Of a DNA stretch of 44,339 nucleotides, positions 20,146-29,526 are shown piece by piece. The stretch spans positions 1 to 44,339 of the forward strand of contig CANNKP010000004.1 in the NCBI GenBank assembly GCA_947505255.1. The letters run 5' to 3'. The translations under genes were made by a program, and so were the position numbers. The notes under the pieces were generated by a model. That model did not search any database. It was not told where the DNA came from and worked only from the letters and a program-made list of their open reading frames with translations. Source of the DNA: Flavobacteriales bacterium. GTDB lineage: Bacteria > Bacteroidota > Bacteroidia > Flavobacteriales_D > Crocinitomicaceae. Position 1 is the first letter of the stretch; each line of letters starts with the position of its first letter.

Positions 20146-22143
20146 ATGGATAAAAAAACGATCATTGGACTCGTAATTATAGGACTGATTCTTTCAGTTT
20201 TTACAATTGTAAATCAACCTTCTGATAAAGAATTGAAGCAGCAACAAGAAGAAGTTGCGATGCAAGAAATGAAAAAGAAGGAATCGGAAAACGCTAAGAA
20301 AAAAGCTGCTGTTATAGAAACAAAAAAGACAGCTGCAGTGAACGCATTAATTCCAAAAAAAGATGCGAATGGAAAACAATTGTCAACAGATAAAGGCTTG
20401 GTGTTTGTCAATTCTATAACAAAAAAAGATACTGTTATAGCTGAATCGAAGGTGAAAAACCAACTTGCGGCTACAGCTGACAAAGGAGAATTAATCCGCT
20501 TACAAAATGAAAAGTTAATAATCGAATTCTCAACAAAAGGAGGGAAAGTTGCAGCAGTTTATTTAAAGGAATTTGAATCCTATAATGATTATGCTAAAAA
20601 AACGAAGAAGCAAAAGAAAGATAAGAATGAGAAAATAACTCCACTTTTATTGTTTAGCGATGGTGATGCAGTAAACGAATTGGTTTTTCCTTTAAATGGC
20701 AAAAAAATCAGAACAGGGAATTACATTTTTACTGTTAAAAGCCAAACGGAAAACGCAATTACTTTTGAATTGGATTTAGGTGACGGTCAAAAAATAGCGA
20801 ACGTTTACAACCTTAAAAAAGATGCCTACGATATTGATTACGCAATCAAGATTGATGGTTTTGGTGGTAAAGTGAATCCTAAAAGTTTTGATTTTAACTG
20901 GGAAACAGCATTCAAGAGAACAGAACGGTTATTTAGTGAGCAAAGAAGAGTTTCAACTATATGTTTTAATTACGATAAAGAAGGCTTTGATTACTTATCT
21001 GAAATGGGAGACGATGACCAAGTTGCAGAAGATAAAGTTGAATGGATTTCTTACAAGCAAAGTTATTTCTCCATGTTCTTGCGTCCAGAAAATGGATTTA
21101 GTAAAAATGGTACAAGTTTTAAAACAAAACAATACGAAGCAGGAGATGAGCGTCAATGGACACATTTGAAAGATTTTTCGACTAAAGCTAACTTAAGTAT
21201 AGATGATGCTGACAATTCAACTATAAAAATGAATTGGTTTTTTGGACCAAATGATTATGAGACACTTAAGTCATACGATCATCATTATGATGATATTTTG
21301 AATTTTGGATGGGGATTATTCAGATGGATAAACTTATATGCCGTTCAACCATTATTCAACTTACTTGCTAGCTCAGGAATGGGCTTAGGGATTGCAATTT
21401 TGATGTTGACGTTAATTTTGAAATTCGTTTTAATGCCGATACAATGGAAAATGTTCGTTTCTTCAGCTAAAATGAGAATTTTGAAACCAGAAGTGGATGA
21501 ATTAGCGGCAAAATACCCAAATAAGGCCGATGCAACTAAGAAACAAATGGAAATGATGACGTTGTACCGTGAATCTGGTGCTAGTCCCCTAGCCGGCTGT
21601 GTTCCAATGTTGATTCAAATGCCTATTCTTTTGGCGGTATTCCGATTCTTTCCATCAGCATTTGAGTTGCGTCAAAAACCATTTTTATGGGCAGAAGATT
21701 TATCATCTTATGATTCAATTTGGGATTTTGGTTTTAACATCTGGCCATACGGAGACCACATGAGTTTATTTACCATTTTAATGGCTGCAACAACGCTTGT
21801 TTATACTTATTTGAATAGTGGAAACATGCAGCAACCGCAGCAACCAGGAATGCCAAATATGAAGGTGATTATGTATATTTTCCCTTTCATGATGATTTTC
21901 TTCTTCAATAATTATTCTTCTGGTTTAAGTTACTATTACTTTATTTCCACACTTGTATCAATTCTTATCATGGTAATGATCAAGCAATTCTTCGTAGATG
22001 AAGAGAAATTGAAGCAAAAAATGGCTGATAGAAAAGCTGCGAATTCAGGAACAGGTAAAGAAAAGAAAAAATCTAAATTTCAAGAGCGATTAGAGCAAAT
22101 GCAAAAAATGCAACAAGAGCAAAAGAATAACAGAAAGAAATAA
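20146..22143 (+). CDS. yidC: Membrane protein insertase YidC
   Basis: Long periplasmic domain then FNLLASSGMGLGIAILMLTLILKFVLMPIQWK, RESGASPLAGCVPMLIQMPILLAVFRFFPSAFELR; basic C-terminus. Confidence 0.97.
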   Translation: MDKKTIIGLVIIGLILSVFTIVNQPSDKELKQQQEEVAMQEMKKKESENAKKKAAVIETKKTAAVNALIPKKDANGKQLSTDKGLVFVNSITKKDTVIAESKVKNQLAATADKGELIRLQNEKLIIEFSTKGGKVAAVYLKEFESYNDYAKKTKKQKKDKNEKITPLLLFSDGDAVNELVFPLNGKKIRTGNYIFTVKSQTENAITFELDLGDGQKIANVYNLKKDAYDIDYAIKIDGFGGKVNPKSFDFNWETAFKRTERLFSEQRRVSTICFNYDKEGFDYLSEMGDDDQVAEDKVEWISYKQSYFSMFLRPENGFSKNGTSFKTKQYEAGDERQWTHLKDFSTKANLSIDDADNSTIKMNWFFGPNDYETLKSYDHHYDDILNFGWGLFRWINLYAVQPLFNLLASSGMGLGIAILMLTLILKFVLMPIQWKMFVSSAKMRILKPEVDELAAKYPNKADATKKQMEMMTLYRESGASPLAGCVPMLIQMPILLAVFRFFPSAFELRQKPFLWAEDLSSYDSIWDFGFNIWPYGDHMSLFTILMAATTLVYTYLNSGNMQQPQQPGMPNMKVIMYIFPFMMIFFFNNYSSGLSYYYFISTLVSILIMVMIKQFFVDEEKLKQKMADRKAANSGTGKEKKKSKFQERLEQMQKMQQEQKNNRKK

Positions 22144-22163
22144 CGTTTTCAATCTTTTAATTT

Positions 22164-22199
22164 AAAAAATCCCAATTTGATCTCAAATTGGGATTTTTT
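22164..22199. terminator. Strong bidirectional rho-independent terminator after yidC
   Basis: AAAAAATCCCAATTTGA / TCAAATTGGGATTTTTT perfect inverted repeat. Confidence 0.92.
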
Positions 22200-22269
22200 A
22201 TTGTAATAAAAAATATAGCGAACATCAAGAACTTAATTTTGTTAAATTTGTTTTAACTGTTAAAACTTA

Positions 22270-22785
22270 ATGAAAAAAATACTCGTTTTTCTTTCTCTAT
22301 TCTTTACTTTCTTCGGGTCAGCCCATGAATATTATTTTGCGTTCGCTGAAGTTGAATACGATGAGATGAATGGTCGAATTGAAGTAACATTAACTGTTTC
22401 AACACATGATTTCGAATATTACCTTCAGCAAAAAAGGATTATTCAAGGCGATTTAAATAAAAACAAAAGTGATTCTTTGAAATTTCAATTAATAGAAGAT
22501 GAGATTATTAAGCACTTTAGCCTAAAGGAATTTCAATCAACTTTAAACAAATCAAACTTAAGTGAAATGAGACTTGATGGGTTTGAAACAAGTTTAACTG
22601 GAACAGTTGAGTTTTATCTTAGTTTAGATGTTTACCAGCCACTAGAAACTATTGAAATTGTTTTTGATGTATTGATGGATCAACATCCAAATCAACAGAA
22701 TAAATTGTATTTTATAACAAGAGATAAAAAAAGAACTTTTGACTTTTTGAATTCAAAAAAAGTACAAATAGTTGAACTAAATTAA
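22270..22785 (+). CDS. DUF6702 family secreted protein
   Basis: Signal peptide; SAHEYYFAFAEVEYDEMNGRIEVTLTVSTHDFEYYLQQK. Confidence 0.75.
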   Translation: MKKILVFLSLFFTFFGSAHEYYFAFAEVEYDEMNGRIEVTLTVSTHDFEYYLQQKRIIQGDLNKNKSDSLKFQLIEDEIIKHFSLKEFQSTLNKSNLSEMRLDGFETSLTGTVEFYLSLDVYQPLETIEIVFDVLMDQHPNQQNKLYFITRDKKRTFDFLNSKKVQIVELN

Positions 22786-22787
22786 AT

Positions 22788-25082
22788 ATGAAAAAAATAG
22801 CAATTCTCCTTTTTGGATGTTTTCCAATCTTTGCAAATTCACAATCTAAATTTGCACAGCTCGATCAAGAATTACCAACGCCAAACGAATATAGAACGGC
22901 TGGTGGTGCTCCAGGTCATAACTATTACCAGCAAAAAGCTGATTATAAAATCGCTTTGACCATAGATGATGCTACCCAGAAATTGACTGGTGAAGAAACT
23001 ATTACTTACACCAATAACTCTCCAGATAAATTAGAATATTTGTGGTTGCAACTCGACCAAAACATCTATGATGTGAACTCCGATTCAAAATTGATTGATG
23101 TCGAGAAAATGGAAGATTTTAAAAATATTGGAGATATAAAAAAGAAACTCTTTTATTATGATGGTGGCTTTAAAATCGATGCAATAACCTCTACTTCTGG
23201 ACAAAAGTTGAGTTATTCAATTAACAAAACAATGTTGCGAATTAATTTAGAAAAGCCACTCCTTCCCCATTCTAGTATTTCATTTAAAGTTAAATGGTGG
23301 TATAATGTAAACGATAGAATGGCTGTTGGAGGTCGTTCTGGTTACGAACATTTTGAAAAGGACGATAATTACCTTTATACAATTGCGCAGTTCTTTCCGA
23401 GAATGTGCGTGTATAATGATGTAACTGGCTGGCAGAATAAACAGTTTTTAGGAAGTGGTGAATTCACCTTGCCTTTTGGAGATTATGATGTTTCTATAAC
23501 CGTTCCTTCAGACCATATAGTTGGCGCAACAGGTGAATTACAAAATGGCAGTTCTGTATTGACTTCTGAACAAAGAAAACGTTTTGAACAAGCAAAATTA
23601 TCTGACTCACCCGTCTTAATAGTAACGCAAGCTGAAGCAGAAAAAAAAGAAGCCAACAAAGAAAAAGGCAATAAAACATGGAATTTCAAGGCAATAAATG
23701 TACGCGATTTCGCCTTTGCTACTTCACGTAAATTTATTTGGGATGCACAAGCTGTAAAAGTTGGCGGTAAAACTGTAATGGCAATGTCATATTACCCAAA
23801 AGAGGGAAATCCTATGTGGGAAAGATATTCAACTAAACTTGTTGCACATACCATTAAAACATATTCAAAATATACTGTTGATTACCCTTATCCTGTAGCG
23901 ATTTCTGTTCATTCAAAATGGATCGGAATGGAATATCCAATGATTTGCTTTAATGGTGGCCGACCAGAGGAAGACGGAACCTATTCAGAAGATACTAAAT
24001 ACGGAATGTGGGGTGTTATCATTCATGAAGTTGGACACAATTTCTTCCCAATGATTATCAATTCGGACGAACGTCAATGGACTTGGATGGATGAAGGATT
24101 GAATACGTTCGTTCAATTTCTTACGGAACAGGAATGGGAAAGAGGATATCCGTCAAGAAGAGGCCCCGCATATTTAATTGCTGATTATATGAGAGGAGAT
24201 AAAAAGAATATTTCTCCGATAATGACCAATTCAGAATCAATTCTTCAATTTGGTAACAATGCTTATGGAAAACCTGCAACAGCGTTAAATATTCTCCGTG
24301 AAACCGTTATGGGTAGAGAATTATTTGACTATTCGTTCAAAATGTATTGCGAACGATGGAAATTTAAACACCCAACTCCTGCTGACTTTTTTAGAACCAT
24401 GGAAGATGCTTCTGCCGTTGATTTAGACTGGTTTTGGAGAGGTTGGTTCTACTCTACAGATAATGTTGATATTTCTTTAGATCAAGTAAAATGGTTTCAG
24501 TTAAACACCATGAACCCTGAAATTGAAAAACCATTTAAAGAATCTCAAAACAAAGCCAAAGATAAATTCATTGGAGATACACGAAACAAAGAATTAATTA
24601 AAGAAACCATTAACGAAAGAGACTCTACAATTGATGATTTTTATGCGAAACGAAATATATATTTAATCGATGCATTAGACATGAAGGATTATTCTGAATT
24701 CATGAATAAATTGACAGATGAAGAACGTAAATTATTGAATTCCAATAAACAATTTTACGAGCTTTCATTCTCAAATATTGGTGGATTGGTTATGCCTTTA
24801 ATTATTGAAGCAACCTTTGCTGATAATTCTACTGAAATAATTCGCATACCAGCTGAGATCTGGGTGCAATATCAAGACAAAGTTTCTCGTGTTTTAATAT
24901 TTGACAAGGAAGTCATTTCTTTCCGTTTAGATCCATTCTTAGAAACAGCAGATACAGATTTTAGTAATAATAATTGGCCTCGTATCGTGGAACCAACACG
25001 TTACGATTTATTCAAGCTGAAGCAAACTGGAGAAAATCCAATGCAGCGCCAAAAAAGGGTTGAAGAGTTGAATGGTCAATAA
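22788..25082 (+). CDS. M1 family metallopeptidase
   Basis: Zinc motif HEVGHNFFPMIINSDERQWTWMDEGLNTF; N-terminal M1-like domain LTGEETITYTNNSPDKLEYLWLQLDQN. Confidence 0.93.
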   Translation: MKKIAILLFGCFPIFANSQSKFAQLDQELPTPNEYRTAGGAPGHNYYQQKADYKIALTIDDATQKLTGEETITYTNNSPDKLEYLWLQLDQNIYDVNSDSKLIDVEKMEDFKNIGDIKKKLFYYDGGFKIDAITSTSGQKLSYSINKTMLRINLEKPLLPHSSISFKVKWWYNVNDRMAVGGRSGYEHFEKDDNYLYTIAQFFPRMCVYNDVTGWQNKQFLGSGEFTLPFGDYDVSITVPSDHIVGATGELQNGSSVLTSEQRKRFEQAKLSDSPVLIVTQAEAEKKEANKEKGNKTWNFKAINVRDFAFATSRKFIWDAQAVKVGGKTVMAMSYYPKEGNPMWERYSTKLVAHTIKTYSKYTVDYPYPVAISVHSKWIGMEYPMICFNGGRPEEDGTYSEDTKYGMWGVIIHEVGHNFFPMIINSDERQWTWMDEGLNTFVQFLTEQEWERGYPSRRGPAYLIADYMRGDKKNISPIMTNSESILQFGNNAYGKPATALNILRETVMGRELFDYSFKMYCERWKFKHPTPADFFRTMEDASAVDLDWFWRGWFYSTDNVDISLDQVKWFQLNTMNPEIEKPFKESQNKAKDKFIGDTRNKELIKETINERDSTIDDFYAKRNIYLIDALDMKDYSEFMNKLTDEERKLLNSNKQFYELSFSNIGGLVMPLIIEATFADNSTEIIRIPAEIWVQYQDKVSRVLIFDKEVISFRLDPFLETADTDFSNNNWPRIVEPTRYDLFKLKQTGENPMQRQKRVEELNGQ

Positions 25083-25087
25083 TTATT

Positions 25088-25735
25088 TCATCCAATAATC
25101 CTTGAATTCGTTTTGTTAAGAATATAGACTATTGAATAGCTAATTAACGCTGCGAAGAAACACCATATTGAGATGAAGTATTCTTTATACAGAAAATACG
25201 TTACAATTGCTGAAGCACAAACAAGTAAGTATAGGATATAAATCCTTTTCACCGTTGAAAAGAAGAACGGAAAAACAGTTGGGATAAAATAAAAAACACT
25301 CATGTATTCAGGATATGATGCTCTGTAGGATATTATGTATTTAATATGACTGTGAGTAATTTGGAAATCTACCGCATGAAAAAATATACCATACGCCAAA
25401 AACAATGATTCGCCTATTCCGAAAAATAATAATAGTTTAAGTATTTTTTTTCGTGATTCATTGGTTTCAATTCTCCACATAGAATATGGTACCCAAAAAG
25501 GCCATACAATCTGAGCAAAAAACAAAAAAGTATACATTAAGGTTTTTTGCCAAATAGAATCTGATCCACCATCAGTTAACCAAAGTAACCCTTCTGTAAA
25601 TTGTTGGATTGAAAATATGATGGGTATTGCGGCAAAAGCTCGCTGAGAAGGCGATTTAACTTGCTTTAAAGCAAAACCGCCGCCAGCCAATAAAACTGCA
25701 CTTGAAACGAAACTTGCACTTGCTGAAAAACACAT
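25088..25735 (-). CDS. DUF6629 family membrane protein
   Basis: MCFSASASFVSSAVLLAGGGFAL; multiple TM segments. Confidence 0.75.
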   Translation of the reverse strand: MCFSASASFVSSAVLLAGGGFALKQVKSPSQRAFAAIPIIFSIQQFTEGLLWLTDGGSDSIWQKTLMYTFLFFAQIVWPFWVPYSMWRIETNESRKKILKLLLFFGIGESLFLAYGIFFHAVDFQITHSHIKYIISYRASYPEYMSVFYFIPTVFPFFFSTVKRIYILYLLVCASAIVTYFLYKEYFISIWCFFAALISYSIVYILNKTNSRIIG

Positions 25736-25889
25736 AATTGATTGGATTAGTATGCGAGCAATGTACGGTTATAATTCACTCAATTAACAAACATTTATCA
25801 TTCCTATTCATGATAAAATAATTGAATAAATAGATTGATTATGTGATAAGAATAAATTGAATTTATTTTTTCATTCGCATTATAAATTC

Positions 25890-27110
25890 TTATTTCCGAT
25901 AAAAATCTAAATACTTAAAATACTTTTCTCTAACAAACTGCAATAATTCATCATTTGAGGCTGAAACTAAGAACGATTGTCTGAGATTTAAAAAGGTAGT
26001 AAATTTATCCATTTCGTCATCATCAATGCGTATTACGCCATGCTCATTATACATTTTTAAGAGTGTTCGTGTAGCAACCTTAAAGCTTTTATGTTTAAGG
26101 TCCCATTTCCAATCCTCATTATTTACTTCAGTTAAGTTAAAGTTTACATTTACCAGTCGGATATCTATTTTATAAAAGGCAACAAAATCATTATATTTAG
26201 AATAGACCATATTAAAAACATCTTCATCTGTATGGCTATTCAGATAATTTGCGTCAATATTCATAAACGTTATAAAATGCTCAATTTCAGAAGTAGGAAG
26301 TTCGATTACATGGTTAGTTATATATACATTGACCATTTCGTTGCATGCACGTTTGAAATCAGATTTTAAAGTTTTTCGCCATTCAGGTTTTTCAGTTGTT
26401 TGAAATTGGCTAACAATTTTAAAATGGTCGAATTTATCTTGAATAAATGTTATCAATTCCATTTCTGTTGCTGTTTTAAGAAATGTTTCATTAATATTTA
26501 GAAAGGAAACAAATTGATCAAATTCTTCTTCGCTTAAATCAATGATATCATAGGAAACATATAACCTCAATAATTCTTGCACAATTCTCCGTTGGTTATC
26601 CTTGTACTCTTGTTGTTCAATCCAACGTTTATTTTGCTCCTTCTTAGAAAACGCCTGATAAAGAGCTGTAATAGGACTTTGCAACATTTCAATCCCCGTT
26701 ACCATGCGAGTATCACGCATTGCCAAGCCTTCACGTTCTTCCTTTATTTGCTCTAATGTTTTTAACGGACGCACAATTACTTCCTGAATATCTCTAAGTT
26801 TAGGATTTAGATAAACCTTTCTTCTAAATTGACAGTCTATATCGGCTACAACCTTAAAATTAACAACGAAATAACCTGTAACTGAGATTGAAATACTGTC
26901 ACCGTTTGAAACATAAATTGAAAAAGAACCATTTGGCTGACCAAAAACGCCTTGTCCAGTTCTGCGATTCACAATCATTAAATTGTAAAAACTTTGAAGA
27001 CTTGTAGAATCGACAACTTTCCCTGTAAACAAAACCTTATCGCATTTTTGCGTAAATCCTATTAAGGAAGTAAAAAGAAATAAAGAAAATAAAAAAAAGA
27101 TTTTTTTCAT
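25890..27110 (-). CDS. Secreted protein with carboxypeptidase-regulatory-like N-terminal domain and ~100-residue repeated C-terminal region
   Basis: Signal peptide; FTGKVVDSTSLQSFYNLMIVNRRTGQGVFGQPNGSFSIYVSNGDSISISVTGY; recurring 'FxxFLNIxxxFLxxxTexExxxFIqxKFxxF' units. Confidence 0.7.
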   Translation of the reverse strand: MKKIFFLFSLFLFTSLIGFTQKCDKVLFTGKVVDSTSLQSFYNLMIVNRRTGQGVFGQPNGSFSIYVSNGDSISISVTGYFVVNFKVVADIDCQFRRKVYLNPKLRDIQEVIVRPLKTLEQIKEEREGLAMRDTRMVTGIEMLQSPITALYQAFSKKEQNKRWIEQQEYKDNQRRIVQELLRLYVSYDIIDLSEEEFDQFVSFLNINETFLKTATEMELITFIQDKFDHFKIVSQFQTTEKPEWRKTLKSDFKRACNEMVNVYITNHVIELPTSEIEHFITFMNIDANYLNSHTDEDVFNMVYSKYNDFVAFYKIDIRLVNVNFNLTEVNNEDWKWDLKHKSFKVATRTLLKMYNEHGVIRIDDDEMDKFTTFLNLRQSFLVSASNDELLQFVREKYFKYLDFYRK

Positions 27111-27181
27111 TGAAACGAATTTAGCAAAAAAGATTCCAAAAATGGTTAGATAGAAATGTTATATAACGTTAAATCATGTAT

Positions 27182-27217
27182 TTACAAATGTAACTACATA
27201 ATTAGTTACATTTGTAA
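27182..27217. promoter_or_regulatory. Perfect 15-bp inverted repeat (candidate operator) between divergent genes upstream of mnmA
   Basis: TTACAAATGTAACTA (27182-27196) and TAGTTACATTTGTAA (27203-27217) exact reverse complements, 6-nt spacer; each arm contains TTACAnnTGTAA. Confidence 0.6.
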
Positions 27218-27242
27218 TTTAATTAGCTATTCTAATTTATTG

Positions 27243-27250
27243 TATTTTTG
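27243..27250 (+). promoter_or_regulatory. TAnnTTTG -7-type box (TATTTTTG) of mnmA
   Basis: Ends 7 nt before ATG 27258. Confidence 0.5.
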
Positions 27251-27257
27251 TAGGTAA

Positions 27258-28436
27258 ATGAAAAGAGTTGTAGTTGGCCTATCAGGAGGCGTTGATTCAA
27301 GTGTGGCGGCGCACTTACTTATCCAACAAGGATATGAAGTTATCGGAATGTTCATGCGCAATTGGCATGACGAAAGTGTTACTATTTCAGATGATTGTCC
27401 ATGGATTGACGATTCAAATGATGCTTTATTAATTGCACAACAACTGGGGATTCCTTTTCAGGTTATAGATCTAAGTGTTGAGTACAAGGAACGTATCGTT
27501 GATTACATGTTCAGTGAATATGAAGTTGGGCGCACACCGAATCCAGACATCCTATGCAACCGAGAAATTAAGTTTGATGCATTTTTAAAGGCTGCTCTTG
27601 AGCTTGGAGCGGATTATGTTGCAACTGGTCATTATTGCAGAAAAATTGATCACAAAGACGGAACCTATGGTTTGTTAGCAGGTAAAGATGATAATAAAGA
27701 TCAGTCCTATTTTCTCTGCCAATTAAATCAAGAGCAACTAAGTAAGGCATTGTTCCCTATTGGAGAACTGCAGAAATCAGAAGTACGTGCAATTGCAAAT
27801 GAATTAAACCTTGTGACGGCAGATAAAAAAGACTCACAAGGCCTTTGTTTTGTAGGGAAAATAAGTTTACCACAATTCCTTCAGCAGAAATTAAAATCAA
27901 TCAAAGGTGATGTGATCGAAATACCATCAACACTTGACGAATTCAAAAACTACGATTCAATTCCTGTTTCTATTAAAAATGTTGAGCATTTAACGGTTCC
28001 ATTTGAATATGACCGAGAAATGGGAAAAGTTGTAGCAGAGCATCAAGGCGCACATTACTACACTATTGGCCAACGAAAAGGCTTGCACATCGGAGGCCGA
28101 CCTGAACCATCTTTTGTAATAGGTATTGACACAGAAAAAAACATCGTTTATTCAGGTCAGACAGACCAACATCCTGGCTTAAATAGAATTGCATTGAAAA
28201 TTGAAAATCAAGATGTTCACTGGTTAAATTTAAACTATAAGATTATAAATGGAGAGTCATTGCCTTGCTTAGTAAGGATTAGGTATAGACAGAAATTAAA
28301 AAAGGCAACAATTATTCAAAAGGAAAGTGGATTTTACATCTTATTTGAATCTAAGCAAAAGGGAATCACACCAGGTCAATTTGCAGCATGGTATATTGAA
28401 GATGAGCTAATTGGGTCTGGAGTTATTTCGAGCTAG
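27258..28436 (+). CDS. mnmA: tRNA-specific 2-thiouridylase
   Basis: [78 protein letters not shown]. Confidence 0.98.
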   Translation: MKRVVVGLSGGVDSSVAAHLLIQQGYEVIGMFMRNWHDESVTISDDCPWIDDSNDALLIAQQLGIPFQVIDLSVEYKERIVDYMFSEYEVGRTPNPDILCNREIKFDAFLKAALELGADYVATGHYCRKIDHKDGTYGLLAGKDDNKDQSYFLCQLNQEQLSKALFPIGELQKSEVRAIANELNLVTADKKDSQGLCFVGKISLPQFLQQKLKSIKGDVIEIPSTLDEFKNYDSIPVSIKNVEHLTVPFEYDREMGKVVAEHQGAHYYTIGQRKGLHIGGRPEPSFVIGIDTEKNIVYSGQTDQHPGLNRIALKIENQDVHWLNLNYKIINGESLPCLVRIRYRQKLKKATIIQKESGFYILFESKQKGITPGQFAAWYIEDELIGSGVISS

Positions 28437-28785
28437 GAAAATACAACTTGAATGTACCGTCATTATAAAATTCGATAATTTTAACAACATCTTTTTTGTC
28501 AGTTATCCCAACTTTATTCTCTTTTGTATCTTGAGGAGGATGATTTGATTTGGCGTTATTCACAACTTCAAAACCATCTTTTGGCATCACTCCTGTTACT
28601 AGCCAATTGGCATTTACTCTTGGATATGTTTTAAGGATTTTCTCTAGGAAATCGAGACTAGGCTTGTTTCTTCCGGAAATCACATGACTTACATTGGATC
28701 GTTGCACTCCTATCTGATCAGCAAAAGCTGAAGGAGTTAAATTATGCATTTTAAGAATTAACTGAAGTCTTTCTTGAATTAACAT
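28423..28785 (-). CDS. XRE-family helix-turn-helix regulator
   Basis: [59 protein letters not shown]. Confidence 0.9.
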   Translation of the reverse strand: MLIQERLQLILKMHNLTPSAFADQIGVQRSNVSHVISGRNKPSLDFLEKILKTYPRVNANWLVTGVMPKDGFEVVNNAKSNHPPQDTKENKVGITDKKDVVKIIEFYNDGTFKLYFPSSK

Positions 28786-28837
28786 TTGTAATCAATTGGG
28801 TTGATACAAATATACATCATTAATTCACATATGACAA
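28786..28837 (-). promoter_or_regulatory. Promoter of the XRE regulator with overlapping near-dyad operator
   Basis: Minus strand TTG (28837-28835) - 20 nt - TATATTTG (28814-28807); near-dyad TTGTAATCAA (28786-28795) / TTGATACAA (28801-28809) covers the -7 box end and predicted TSS. Confidence 0.55.
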
Positions 28838-28883
28838 TAGATAGTTAGTACTATACTATTTTCGAAAGATTTATTTCATAAAA

Positions 28884-28903
28884 AAAGGAGCTAAAGCTCC
28901 TTT
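28884..28903 (-). terminator. Rho-independent terminator of the 58-aa small ORF
   Basis: AAAGGAGCT (28884-28892) / AGCTCCTTT (28895-28903) with minus-strand T-run. Confidence 0.75.
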
Positions 28904-28924
28904 AAAAATATGATTTTTAAATAC

Positions 28925-29101
28925 TTAATTATTATATACAGAATAAAAAACCGAACTAGTAGCGCTGTTTTTTATTTGTTGCGAGGTTTTAATTGAATCC
29001 ATCAATTGTGCAACTTCAAAAATATTTAATTTACTTTTTTCTCCTTGCAATCTATGCTGATTTAACTTGTACTGAGCTATTTTAATTGAATTATTTATCA
29101 T
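28925..29101 (-). CDS. 58-aa small protein MINNSIKIAQYKLNQHRLQGEKSKLNIFEVAQLMDSIKTSQQIKNSATSSVFYSVYNN
   Basis: Read directly from the minus strand; missed by the 60-aa cutoff; ATG to TAA, followed by a dedicated terminator. Confidence 0.55.
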   Translation of the reverse strand: MINNSIKIAQYKLNQHRLQGEKSKLNIFEVAQLMDSIKTSQQIKNSATSSVFYSVYNN

Positions 29102-29291
29102 CTTATTCGTTTTTATTTTGAATTTCTAAATCTGTTTCAGGTCGTATTTACGGCATGACCTTCTAGAATGTTTCAAAAAATGATAAAATAATTAAGTAAT
29201 GTATATTATTTGAATAATATAAATGATTTTAGTCGTGGTTAAAACAATTAAAATCAATTAGTTATTACTAATTACTCAAAGTTATATAATG

Positions 29292-29516
29292 TTATTTCTT
29301 GATGAGCGGATAAATTAGATCTTCTAACCCATTGGCTTTTATTTCATACATGAGTTGCAATTGTTGGCCTATTTTACCTTCAGGAAATCCTTTCCCTCTA
29401 TACCAAACTAAATAATATTCAGGCAACTGGATAAGTAAATGCCCTTTGAATTTTCCAAAGGGCATTCTAGTATTTGCGAGCTTCACAAGCTCTTCACGTG
29501 AATCTTGAGTATTCAA
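29292..29516 (-). CDS. DUF3820 family protein
   Basis: MPFGKFKGHLLIQLPEYYLVWYRGKGFPEGKIGQQLQLMYEIKANGLEDLI. Confidence 0.88.
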   Translation of the reverse strand: MNTQDSREELVKLANTRMPFGKFKGHLLIQLPEYYLVWYRGKGFPEGKIGQQLQLMYEIKANGLEDLIYPLIKK

Positions 29517-29526
29517 TGTATTCTTG

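Noticed and set aside
20214-20483. 89-aa minus-strand ORF within yidC
   Set aside because: Antisense of the Lys/Ala-rich YidC N-terminus; no independent signals.
23483-23689. Two overlapping minus-strand ORFs (68 and 61 aa) inside the M1 peptidase gene
   Set aside because: Antisense frames of a well-supported CDS; low-complexity translations.
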